Assembly (NCBI GenBank): GCA_947167725.1
Contig: CAMVJF010000088.1
Coordinates: 1-6,956 of the forward strand
DNA from: an uncultured Clostridia bacterium
GTDB taxonomy: Bacteria > Bacillota > Clostridia > Oscillospirales > Oscillospiraceae
Reading direction: 5' to 3'
Length of the DNA: 6,956 nt
Position 1 is the stretch's first letter. Each line of letters starts with the position of its first letter. Both the position numbers and the translations under genes were made by a program. The notes under the pieces are model-generated. The model was not told the DNA's origin. It did no database searches and saw only the letters and a list, made by a program, of their open reading frames with translations. Below, in pieces: positions 1-6,956 of the stretch.

Positions 1-269
1 AAGACGATGCCGACCTTCCACTTCACGTCGCGGCGGCTGAACGTGCTCGCGTTGATGTCCTCCCCGCCGAAGTAGACCTTGCCCTCGGTGGGCTGCAGCA
101 GCGCGTTGAGGTGCTGGATGAAGGTGGACTTGCCCGAGCCGGTATGCCCGATGACGCCCACGAGCTGCCCCTGCGGGATCGTGAGCGTGACGTCCTCTAT
201 GGCGACTTTTTCAAACGGAGTCCCCGCGCTGTAAACGTGGCGCAGATTCTCCACACGGATCTCTGACAT
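1..269 (-). CDS. ecfA2: ECF transporter ATP-binding subunit EcfA2 (N-terminal part, cut by window edge)
   Basis: This is the N-terminal 89 residues of an ABC ATPase; the frame is still open at the left edge, so the 3' end lies outside. The translation begins MSEIRVENLRHVYSAGTPFE and carries a Walker A motif GHTGSGKST at about residues 42-50, then HLNALLQPTEGKVYF and a segment leading to the Q-loop (KVGIVF) at the edge. The GHTGSGKST form and the spacing match EcfA2 (CbiO2), the partner of EcfA1. By family knowledge the EcfA1/EcfA2 heterodimer hydrolyses ATP on the cytoplasmic face and drives uptake of vitamins or metals through EcfT and substrate-binding S components. The ATG at 269 is chosen because it lies 4 nt after the ecfA1 stop and starts exactly where the family starts. 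An AAGG-like ribosome site inside the end of ecfA1 is weak, which suggests translational coupling. Assignment as A2 rather than a second A1 rests on sequence feel and gene order. Confidence 0.93.
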   Translation of the reverse strand, partial: MSEIRVENLRHVYSAGTPFEKVAIEDVTLTIPQGQLVGVIGHTGSGKSTFIQHLNALLQPTEGKVYFGGEDINASTFSRRDVKWKVGIV

Positions 270-273
270 AGCG

Positions 274-1119
274 TTACGACCTTGTCTGTTTCTTCATTTC
301 CTCTGCGATCACCGCAGCGCAGCTCTGCTCGTCGAGACGGTCGAGCGGCAGGGCGAAGCCGAGATTGCGCAGCTCATAGAGCAGCTTCGTGGTCTCCGGC
401 ACGGCGAGGCCCTCGCGGGCCATGAGTTCCACGTCGGAGAAGATCTCCGCGGGCGTGCCGACGGCCTTGATATAGCCGTTGGACATGATGACGAGCTTGT
501 CCGCGCCGATGCACTCGTCCATGTGGTGGGTGATGAGCACGACCGTCATGCCTTTCTCGCGGCACAGGCGCGTGACGGTGGAGAGCACCTCCTCGCGCCC
601 CTGCGGGTCGAGCATGGCCGTCGGCTCGTCCAGCACGATGATCTTCGGCTGCATGGCGATGACCCCGGCGATGGCGACGCGCTGCTTTTGTCCGCCTGAG
701 AGCAGATGCGGCGCGTGCGTCCGGTATTCGTACATGCCCACCTGCCGCAGCGCCTCGTCCACCCGGCGGCGGATCTCCTCGCTGGGCACGCCCAGATTTT
801 CCGGGGCGAAGGCCACGTCGTCCTCGACGACGTTCGCCACGATCTGGTTGTCGGGGTTCTGAAAGACCATGCCGACGCGGCGGCGGATCTCAAAGACCTT
901 TTCCTCGTCGGCGCTGTCGATCCCGTCGACCAGCACCTTGCCCTCGTCGGGCGTGAGGATGGCGTTCATGTGCTTGGCGAGCGTGGACTTGCCGCTGCCG
1001 TTGTGGCCGAGTACGGCGACGAACTCGCCCTCCTCGATCTCGAGATCGACCCCGCAGAGGCTCTCAAGCTCGTCCCCGGGATAGGTGTAATGCACTTGTT
1101 GAAAGCGGATGATGCTCAT
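274..1119 (-). CDS. ecfA1: ECF transporter ATP-binding subunit EcfA1
   Basis: A complete 281-residue ABC ATPase, the usual length for the family. Visible motifs are Walker A GHNGSGKST (38-46), Q-loop in VFQNPDNQIV (Q87), ABC signature LSGGQKQRVAIAGV (140-153), Walker B with catalytic glutamate IIVLDEPTAMLDP (160-172, E165) and the switch histidine in ITHHM (H198). The C-terminal about 60 residues (GTPAEIF onward) match the EcfA1 dimerisation extension. The pattern GHNGSGKSTLAKHMNAIL with NPDNQIV is characteristic of EcfA1/CbiO1. The protein would pair with EcfA2, encoded 4 nt downstream, to power an ECF-type importer at the inner face of the membrane. The ATG at 1119 is supported by an AGGAG ribosome site 5 nt upstream. 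The gene follows a methyltransferase gene by 34 nt on the same strand with no terminator between, so the three are probably one transcript. All catalytic residues are present, so it should be active. Confidence 0.96.
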   Translation of the reverse strand: MSIIRFQQVHYTYPGDELESLCGVDLEIEEGEFVAVLGHNGSGKSTLAKHMNAILTPDEGKVLVDGIDSADEEKVFEIRRRVGMVFQNPDNQIVANVVEDDVAFAPENLGVPSEEIRRRVDEALRQVGMYEYRTHAPHLLSGGQKQRVAIAGVIAMQPKIIVLDEPTAMLDPQGREEVLSTVTRLCREKGMTVVLITHHMDECIGADKLVIMSNGYIKAVGTPAEIFSDVELMAREGLAVPETTKLLYELRNLGFALPLDRLDEQSCAAVIAEEMKKQTRS

Positions 1120-1124
1120 AGCTG

Positions 1125-1129
1125 CTCCT
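1125..1129 (-). promoter_or_regulatory. ribosome binding site of ecfA1
   Basis: On the minus strand AGGAG lies 5 nt before the ATG at 1119. It fixes the ecfA1 start and lies inside the 34-nt gap after the methyltransferase gene, which shows no hairpin or promoter of its own. Confidence 0.75.
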
Positions 1130-1153
1130 GAAGTTTGGATGATGGGGCGCGTG

Positions 1154-2023
1154 TCATTCCCCGGATACGGACCATCTGCAGGTCGCGCCGCAGGGCAGGA
1201 CGAGCCCGCTCGCCGTGACCGGCAGGCCGAGCTCCCGACTGTCCGAGCGCCCGCCGCAGCGCGCCGTGAAAATGCTCTCGGTCACATAGCTCAAGACCGA
1301 GGGGGAAAGCCCCGTGGTGTAGGAATTGATCAGCACGAACAGCGGCTCGTCGGAGAGCACGCCCGCGCAGAGCGACACGAAAGGCCACAGGTCCTTTTCG
1401 AGCTTCCAGACCTCGCCGCCCGGGCCGCGCCCGTAGGAGGGCGGGTCCATGATGATCGCGTCGTAGCGGCGTCCGCGGCGGATCTCCCGCTCGACAAACT
1501 TGGCGCAGTCGTCCACGATCCAGCGGATCGGCGCCTCGGACAGCCCGGAGGCCGCAGCGTTCTCTTTGCCCCAGGCGACCATGCCCTTCGCCGCGTCGAC
1601 GTGACAGACGCTCGCGCCCGCCGCGGCGCAGGCCAGCGTGGCCGCGCCGGTGTAGCCGAAGAGGTTGAGGACGCTGATCGGACGATGCGCGCCGCGGATC
1701 TTCTCCGCCGCCCAGTCCCAGTTGCAGGCCTGCTCGGGGAAGATGCCCGTGTGCTTGAAGTTCATAGGCTTGACGTTGAAGACGAGCTCGCCGTAGCGGA
1801 TGGTCCAGCTCTCGGGCAGGGCGGACTTGTCCCAGCTCCCGCCGCCGCTCTCGCTGCGCTGATAGCGGCCGTCGCGCACCTTCCAGTGCGGATCGCGCCG
1901 CGGCGTCTCCCAGATCGCCTGCGGGTCCGGCCGCACGAGGTAATACTCTCCCCAGCGCTCCAGCTTTTCGCCCCGCGAGCAGTCGATCAGTTCAAAATCC
2001 TTCCACTTGTCCGAAACGTACAT
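1154..2023 (-). CDS. class I SAM-dependent methyltransferase, RlmI/RlmK-like
   Basis: A 289-residue protein with a Rossmann-type methyltransferase fold. The SAM-binding motif I is VLNLFGYTGAATLACAAAGA (118-137), an acidic strand-2 end follows at HVDAAKGMV (141-149), and the likely catalytic motif IV is IIMDPPSYGRGP (190-201). A segment NFKHTGIFPEQACNWDW (88-104) before motif I is characteristic of the COG1092-type rRNA cytosine-C5 methyltransferase relatives. RlmI modifies 23S rRNA in Escherichia coli, but this shorter family lacks a recognisable N-terminal PUA domain, so the actual substrate is unknown and no gene symbol is given. The N-terminus, with WKDFELIDCSRGEKLERWG, looks complete. The ATG at 2023 is preceded by a modest AGAGG site. 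It has its own upstream AT-rich promoter region and leads into ecfA1. A link between the methyltransferase and vitamin import is not evident; co-transcription may be coincidental. Confidence 0.9.
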   Translation of the reverse strand: MYVSDKWKDFELIDCSRGEKLERWGEYYLVRPDPQAIWETPRRDPHWKVRDGRYQRSESGGGSWDKSALPESWTIRYGELVFNVKPMNFKHTGIFPEQACNWDWAAEKIRGAHRPISVLNLFGYTGAATLACAAAGASVCHVDAAKGMVAWGKENAAASGLSEAPIRWIVDDCAKFVEREIRRGRRYDAIIMDPPSYGRGPGGEVWKLEKDLWPFVSLCAGVLSDEPLFVLINSYTTGLSPSVLSYVTESIFTARCGGRSDSRELGLPVTASGLVLPCGATCRWSVSGE

Positions 2024-2045
2024 AGGCGCCTCTTCGTTCTCTCAA

Positions 2046-2073
2046 AGCATACTTATCCATATTACACAGTTAA
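2046..2073 (-). promoter_or_regulatory. candidate sigma-A-type promoter for the methyltransferase-ecf unit
   Basis: On the minus strand a -35-like TTAACT (2073-2068) is separated by 16 nt from a -10-like TATGCT (2051-2046). Transcription would start near 2039, leaving a short leader before the ATG at 2023. The element sits in an AT-rich island inside very GC-rich DNA, just downstream of the atp terminators, where a new promoter is expected. Both hexamers are imperfect, and a TAATAT lies between them, so the exact boxes are uncertain. Confidence 0.45.
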
Positions 2074-2075
2074 CC

Positions 2076-2090
2076 ATGGTATTTTACCAT
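2076..2090. promoter_or_regulatory. perfect 6-bp dyad, operator-like
   Basis: ATGGTA-TTT-TACCAT is a perfect inverted repeat with 6-nt arms and a 3-nt centre. It ends 2 bp upstream of the candidate -35 box of the methyltransferase promoter, a typical position for a repressor or activator site. A half-site-like ATGGTTAAC overlaps its downstream arm on the minus strand. No specific regulator is recognised, and no regulator gene lies in the window. Confidence 0.35.
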
Positions 2091-2136
2091 CAAAAGCCCG
2101 TCGGGTCAAGGGAGGAAAGCGGCGAAAGCGTGCGCG

Positions 2137-2158
2137 GAAAAGTCCCCCGTTGAGGGGG
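2137..2158 (-). terminator. second terminator-like hairpin after the atp operon
   Basis: On the minus strand CCCCC (2158-2154), loop TCAAC, GGGGG (2148-2144) is followed by ACTTTT (2142-2137). The stem is only 5 bp but all G:C, and the T-run is short. It may back up the stronger terminator about 90 nt upstream, or it may be chance in GC-rich DNA. Confidence 0.35.
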
Positions 2159-2227
2159 CGGCCGCCGCTCTCGCGCCGCAGCGGGCGGATCACATCTGCC
2201 CGCCGCAGGAGAAAGCAGCAGCCGTCC

Positions 2228-2286
2228 CGAACGACAGAGCGCAAAAACATAAAGAGGGGGGCAAGCCCCCTCTCTTTTGTCGTTCG
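2228..2286. repeat. 9-bp inverted repeat enclosing the atp terminator
   Basis: CGAACGACA at 2228-2236 is the exact reverse complement of TGTCGTTCG at 2278-2286. The two arms flank the terminator hairpin at about 2252-2274, giving a nested structure of about 59 bp. The right arm begins 3 nt after the atpC stop codon. It may be part of an extended terminator or a small repeated palindromic element; the window holds only one copy. Confidence 0.5.
2243..2274 (-). terminator. rho-independent terminator of the atp operon
   Basis: On the minus strand a G-run/C-run hairpin (GGGGG 2270-2266, short loop around CTTG, CCCCC 2261-2257), extended by an AGA/TCT pairing with one bulged base, is followed by TTTATGTTTTT (2253-2243). 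It lies 15 nt after the atpC stop. The plus strand also has CTCTTTT after the stem, so it could act in both directions, although no convergent gene is visible. Confidence 0.8.
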
Positions 2287-2288
2287 TC

Positions 2289-2549
2289 TTATTCTTCTCC
2301 CGCCGCCTCGACGAGCAGCGTCACCTCGTTGTTCTCCACGCGCGCGACGCCGCGGCCGACCGCGAGACTGCTCTCGCCGTCCTCGTCGCGGAGCCTCAGC
2401 GTCCCTTTCGCCACGGTGCAGAGCATCGGCGCATGGTCGGCGAGCACGCCGAGCGAGCCCTCTGGCAGCGGGATCCTGACGTAGTCCGCGCGGCGGTCGA
2501 GCGCCGTGCCCGACGGCGTGACGACCTGCAAACGGATGCGCCCCGCCAT
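2289..2549 (-). CDS. atpC: ATP synthase F1 epsilon subunit, short form without C-terminal helices
   Basis: An 86-residue protein starting MAGRIRLQVVTPSGTALDRR and containing PLPEGSLGVLADHAPMLCTVAKG, the signature of the epsilon N-terminal beta-sandwich. That domain couples the gamma rotor to the c-ring. Typical bacterial epsilon is about 130-140 residues. Here the protein ends with VENNEVTLLVEAAGEE and a TAA directly after the last beta-strand, so the two-helix C-terminal domain that can insert into F1 and block ATP hydrolysis is absent. The stop is followed at once by the operon terminator, so the missing part is not encoded downstream in the same frame; naturally short epsilons are known, for example in Chlorobium. 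The ATG at 2549 shares one base with the atpD stop (TGATG) and has a GGGGAG site, which points to translational coupling. The same frame stays open far upstream inside atpD, but that extension is an out-of-frame shadow of beta. Confidence 0.93.
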   Translation of the reverse strand: MAGRIRLQVVTPSGTALDRRADYVRIPLPEGSLGVLADHAPMLCTVAKGTLRLRDEDGESSLAVGRGVARVENNEVTLLVEAAGEE

Positions 2550-3937
2550 CACGCGTACTCCCCGCGCTTCGCGAGGACCTCGTCGATCGTGCCGCACAGC
2601 AGAAAGGCCTGCTCGGGCAGCTCGTCCACGTCGCCGCCGAGGATGGCCTGGAAGCCCTTGATCGTGTCCTCGATCCTGACGTAGCGGCCCTCCATGCCGG
2701 TGAAGTTCTCCGCCACGTGGAAGGGCTGGGAAAGAAAACGCTGGATGCGCCGCGCGCGGTTGACCACCGCGCGGTCCTCCGCGCCGAGCTCGTCCATGCC
2801 GAGGACGGCGATGATGTCCTGCAGCTGGCGGTATTTCTCCAGCACGCTCTGCACGGCGCGTGCCGTCTCGTAGTGCTTCGCGCCGATGACGGCCGGGTCG
2901 AGGATGCGGGAGGTGGAGTCCAGCGGGTCGACCGCCGGATAGATGCCGAGCTCCGCGATCGAACGCGAGAGCACGGTCGTGGCGTCCAGGTGGGCGAAGG
3001 CCGTCGCCGGGGCCGGGTCGGTCAGGTCGTCGGCCGGGACGTAGATCGCCTGAACCGAGGTGACCGAGCCGCGCGTCGTGGAGGTGATGCGCTCCTGCAG
3101 CGAGCCCATCTCGGTCGCGAGCGTCGGCTGATAGCCGACGGCAGAGGGCATGCGGCCCAGAAGCGCAGAAACCTCGGAGCCCGCCTGGGTGAAGCGGAAG
3201 ATATTGTCGATGAACAGCAGCACGTCCTGTCCGCTGCGGTCGCGGAAATCCTCCGCGATCGTCAGCCCCGAGAGCGGCACGCGCAGTCTCGCGCCGGGCG
3301 GCTCGTTCATCTGGCCGAAGACCAGCGCGGTCTTGTTGATGACGCCGGATTCGTTCATCTCGTTCCACAGATCGTTGCCCTCGCGGCTGCGCTCGCCCAC
3401 GCCCGCAAACACGGAATAGCCGCCGTGCTCATAGGCGATGTTGCGGATCAGCTCCATGATGAGCACCGTCTTGCCGACGCCCGCGCCGCCGAAGAGGCCG
3501 ATCTTGCCGCCCTTGGCGTAGGGCGCAAGCAGGTCGACGACCTTGATGCCGGTCTCGAGGACCTCCGTCGAGGGGCGCACCTCGGTAAAGGGCGGCGCCT
3601 CGCGGTGGATGGGCAGACGCATTTCCGCCTCGACCGGGCCCTTTCCGTCGATGGGGTCGCCCACGACGTTGAACATGCGGCCCAGAGTCTTTTCTCCGAC
3701 GGGCATGGTGATGGACGCGCCGGTGTTGATCGCCTCCATGCCGCGGGAAATGCCGTCGGTCGCGGCGAGCGCGATGCAGCGCACGATGCCGCCGCCGGTC
3801 TGCTGTACGGCCTCGAGCGTGACCTTGCGGTCGGGCAGGCGGATCTCGATGGCGTTGTAAAGCTCCGGAAGCTCCTCCGGGAGGAAGGCGATATCGACCA
3901 CCGGGCCGATCACCCGTTTGACCTCGCCCTTACTCAT
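2549..3937 (-). CDS. atpD: ATP synthase F1 beta subunit (catalytic)
   Basis: A complete 462-residue beta subunit, the normal length. It forms the three catalytic sites of F1 at interfaces with alpha and acts on the cytoplasmic side of the membrane. Visible motifs are Walker A GGAGVGKT (150-157), the catalytic glutamate in GERSREGNDLW (E182), Walker B DVLLFIDN (238-245), PADDLTDPAPATAFAHLDAT (301-320) and GIYPAVDPLDS with the adenine-pocket tyrosine (Y333). The usual DELSEED lever reads DELGAED (382-388), so the serine is replaced by glycine and a glutamate by alanine; the acidic ends remain. The start at 3937 is preceded by GGAGG with 6-nt spacing, located inside the end of atpG, and the two genes overlap by 8 nt. 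The stop overlaps the atpC start. All catalytic residues are intact, so activity is expected. Confidence 0.98.
   Translation of the reverse strand: MSKGEVKRVIGPVVDIAFLPEELPELYNAIEIRLPDRKVTLEAVQQTGGGIVRCIALAATDGISRGMEAINTGASITMPVGEKTLGRMFNVVGDPIDGKGPVEAEMRLPIHREAPPFTEVRPSTEVLETGIKVVDLLAPYAKGGKIGLFGGAGVGKTVLIMELIRNIAYEHGGYSVFAGVGERSREGNDLWNEMNESGVINKTALVFGQMNEPPGARLRVPLSGLTIAEDFRDRSGQDVLLFIDNIFRFTQAGSEVSALLGRMPSAVGYQPTLATEMGSLQERITSTTRGSVTSVQAIYVPADDLTDPAPATAFAHLDATTVLSRSIAELGIYPAVDPLDSTSRILDPAVIGAKHYETARAVQSVLEKYRQLQDIIAVLGMDELGAEDRAVVNRARRIQRFLSQPFHVAENFTGMEGRYVRIEDTIKGFQAILGGDVDELPEQAFLLCGTIDEVLAKRGEYA
2558..2563 (-). promoter_or_regulatory. ribosome binding site of atpC
   Basis: GGGGAG on the minus strand lies 8 nt before the ATG at 2549, inside the last codons of atpD. 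It decides the atpC start against the much longer open frame that runs upstream through atpD. Confidence 0.65.
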
Positions 3938-4793
3938 GCTTTCCCTCCTCCAAAGCGTTCGCGCCGCCGACGATCTCGGAGATCTCCGTCGTGATCGCGC
4001 TCTGGCGCGCGTGATTCAGCTCGAGCCGCAGCTTGTCGAGAAGCTGCTCGGTGTTGTCGGATGCGGCGGTCATCGCCGTCATCCGCGCGGTGTGTTCGCC
4101 GGTTTTCGCCTCCAGCAGCACGGCGCGCACCGTGCTGTCGAGAACGAGCTCGACGAGCGCGTCCGTGACGGTCTCTGCGTCGGGCTCGAGGATCAGCGGC
4201 GTTTTTTCTCCCTGCTCCGCCGCCGCGGCAAGCGGCAGCAAGCGCAGCGCCGTCGGCTCCTGCCGCAGCGCAGAGAGATATTCCTCATAGACGAGGATGA
4301 TCTCGTCGGCCTCGCCGGCGCGGTAGATCGCCTTGATTCTCTCCGCGAGGCGCTGTGCGTCCTCCTCGGAGGGCGCGTCGGGAATGTCGTCGATCGTCTC
4401 CTCCACCGGCAGATGCGCGGCGCCGAGCTGCTCGCGGCCCCAGCGGCCGACGACGAGCAGAAAGCATTCGTGCTCCTCGCTCTCGAGCCGCCCCTCCATG
4501 AACTTCACGAGCGCCGTGTTGTAAACGCCGCAGAGTCCCCGGTTGCCGACGAAGAGCACATAGCAGACGCGCCGGATCTCCCGAGGCGCCGTATACGCGC
4601 CGGAGGACGCGGCGGCGTCCTCCCCGAGACGCGCGAGCATGTCCCGCGCGGCGGCGGCAAAGGGACGGAGGGCGTTCATGGACTGCTGCGTGCGCTTGAG
4701 CTTCGCCGCGGCGACCATCTTCATGGACTTCGTGATCTTCCGTGTGCTCTCCACGCTTTTGATGTGCGTCCGGATCGCGCGCACGTTGGCCAT
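3930..4793 (-). CDS. atpG: ATP synthase F1 gamma subunit (central rotor shaft)
   Basis: A 287-residue protein of normal gamma length. The N-terminal helix is visible in IRTHIKSVESTRKITKSMKM and AAAKLKRTQ (about 7-36), and the C-terminal helix in EHTARMTAMTAASDNTEQLL followed by HARQSAITTEISEIVGGANAL, the most conserved part of the family. These two helices form the coiled-coil axle that turns inside the alpha3beta3 ring and transmits rotation to or from the c-ring. The central Rossmann-like domain contains FVGNRGLCGVYNTAL. The ATG at 4793 is supported by an AAGGGGGG site with 6-nt spacing. The gene follows the alpha-containing ORF by 68 nt and overlaps atpD by 8 nt (the TAA stop lies within the first codons of atpD), which indicates coupled translation of gamma and beta. 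Nothing is missing compared with the family. Confidence 0.97.
   Translation of the reverse strand: MANVRAIRTHIKSVESTRKITKSMKMVAAAKLKRTQQSMNALRPFAAAARDMLARLGEDAAASSGAYTAPREIRRVCYVLFVGNRGLCGVYNTALVKFMEGRLESEEHECFLLVVGRWGREQLGAAHLPVEETIDDIPDAPSEEDAQRLAERIKAIYRAGEADEIILVYEEYLSALRQEPTALRLLPLAAAAEQGEKTPLILEPDAETVTDALVELVLDSTVRAVLLEAKTGEHTARMTAMTAASDNTEQLLDKLRLELNHARQSAITTEISEIVGGANALEEGKHE
3944..3948 (-). promoter_or_regulatory. ribosome binding site of atpD
   Basis: GGAGG on the minus strand, 6 nt before the ATG at 3937 and within the coding end of atpG. It is part of the purine run GAGGAGGGAAA and fits the high expression needed for the beta subunit. Confidence 0.75.
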
Positions 4794-4799
4794 GGCTCT

Positions 4800-4807
4800 C
4801 CCCCCTT
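4800..4807 (-). promoter_or_regulatory. ribosome binding site of atpG
   Basis: AAGGGGGG on the minus strand, 6 nt before the ATG at 4793. It is a G-rich variant of the consensus and fixes the atpG start. Confidence 0.65.
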
Positions 4808-4822
4808 CCGGTATCTGTCGGA

Positions 4823-4847
4823 GGACGGGGCGTCTGTGACGCCGTCC
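4823..4847 (-). other. GC-rich hairpin in the alpha-gamma intergenic gap
   Basis: A 6-bp stem (GGCGTC at 4829-4834 with GACGCC at 4838-4843, 3-nt loop) is extended by 4 more pairs (4823-4826 with 4844-4847) after a 2-nt bulge. No T-run follows, so it is not a normal terminator. It sits between the atpA stop and the atpG ribosome site and could affect message stability or slow initiation on atpG. It could also be chance pairing in GC-rich sequence. Confidence 0.4.
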
Positions 4848-4861
4848 CCGCAGGCGATCGT

Positions 4862-6956
<2,095 letters not shown>

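Noticed and set aside
2062..2250. 62-codon minus-strand frame in the spacer between atpC and the methyltransferase
   Set aside because: Its ATG lies in the T-tract of the atp terminator, it lacks a ribosome site, it is Arg-rich and it runs through the hairpin and into the promoter region.
1109..2479. Long plus-strand open frame (456 codons) opposite the methyltransferase and spacer
   Set aside because: It is antisense to a clearly recognisable gene, is rich in Arg/Ala/Pro/His as expected of a GC-rich shadow frame, and crosses promoter and terminator signals.
2550..3368. Upstream extension of the epsilon frame inside atpD (would make a 359-residue protein)
   Set aside because: The extension overlaps the catalytic beta gene out of frame and looks like shadow sequence; the ATG at 2549 with its ribosome site and family match is the real start.
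2717..3994. Plus-strand open frame of 425 codons opposite atpD
   Set aside because: A mirror of beta-subunit codons in GC-rich DNA, full of Arg, Asp, His and Ala repeats, with no recognisable domain or ribosome site.

Overview
The window reads as one stretch of chromosome from a GC-rich anaerobic Bacillota, probably a high-GC member of the Clostridia. This placement is an inference. It rests on the paired EcfA1/EcfA2 ATPases typical of Firmicutes energy-coupling factor transporters, purine-rich Shine-Dalgarno sites before most genes, a conventional F-type ATP synthase gene order, and strongly GC-biased codon use. All convincing genes are on the minus strand, so the biological order runs from the right edge to the left edge.

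Right to centre (6956 to about 2243) is the 3' part of an F1Fo ATP synthase operon: a large alpha-containing ORF, gamma (atpG), beta (atpD) and epsilon (atpC), closed by a rho-independent terminator. Gamma and beta overlap by 8 nt, and beta and epsilon share one base, so these three cistrons look translationally coupled. Two points depart from the textbook. First, alpha is the C-terminal part of a longer protein: about 190 visible residues before it form a coiled-coil peripheral-stalk-like helix followed by a delta (OSCP)-type C-terminal domain. The frame is open across the junction and runs off the right edge. Second, epsilon is only 86 residues, ending after the beta-sandwich and lacking the C-terminal helical hairpin that inhibits ATP hydrolysis in many bacteria.

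Centre (about 2024 to 2288) is a 265-nt non-coding spacer. It holds the atp terminator nested inside a 9-bp inverted repeat, a second terminator-like hairpin, and an AT-rich promoter region with a perfect operator-like dyad.

Left (2023 to 1) is a second, likely co-transcribed unit: an RlmI/RlmK-like class I SAM-dependent methyltransferase, then ecfA1, then the start of ecfA2, which is cut by the window edge. EcfA1 and EcfA2 would form the ATPase heterodimer of an ECF vitamin/metal importer. The membrane subunit EcfT would be expected further left, outside the window.

The most notable candidate for something undescribed is the stalk/delta-alpha fusion. F1 has three alpha subunits but normally one delta and one peripheral stalk, so a covalent fusion raises a stoichiometry problem that the cell must solve by multiple stalks, internal initiation or processing.
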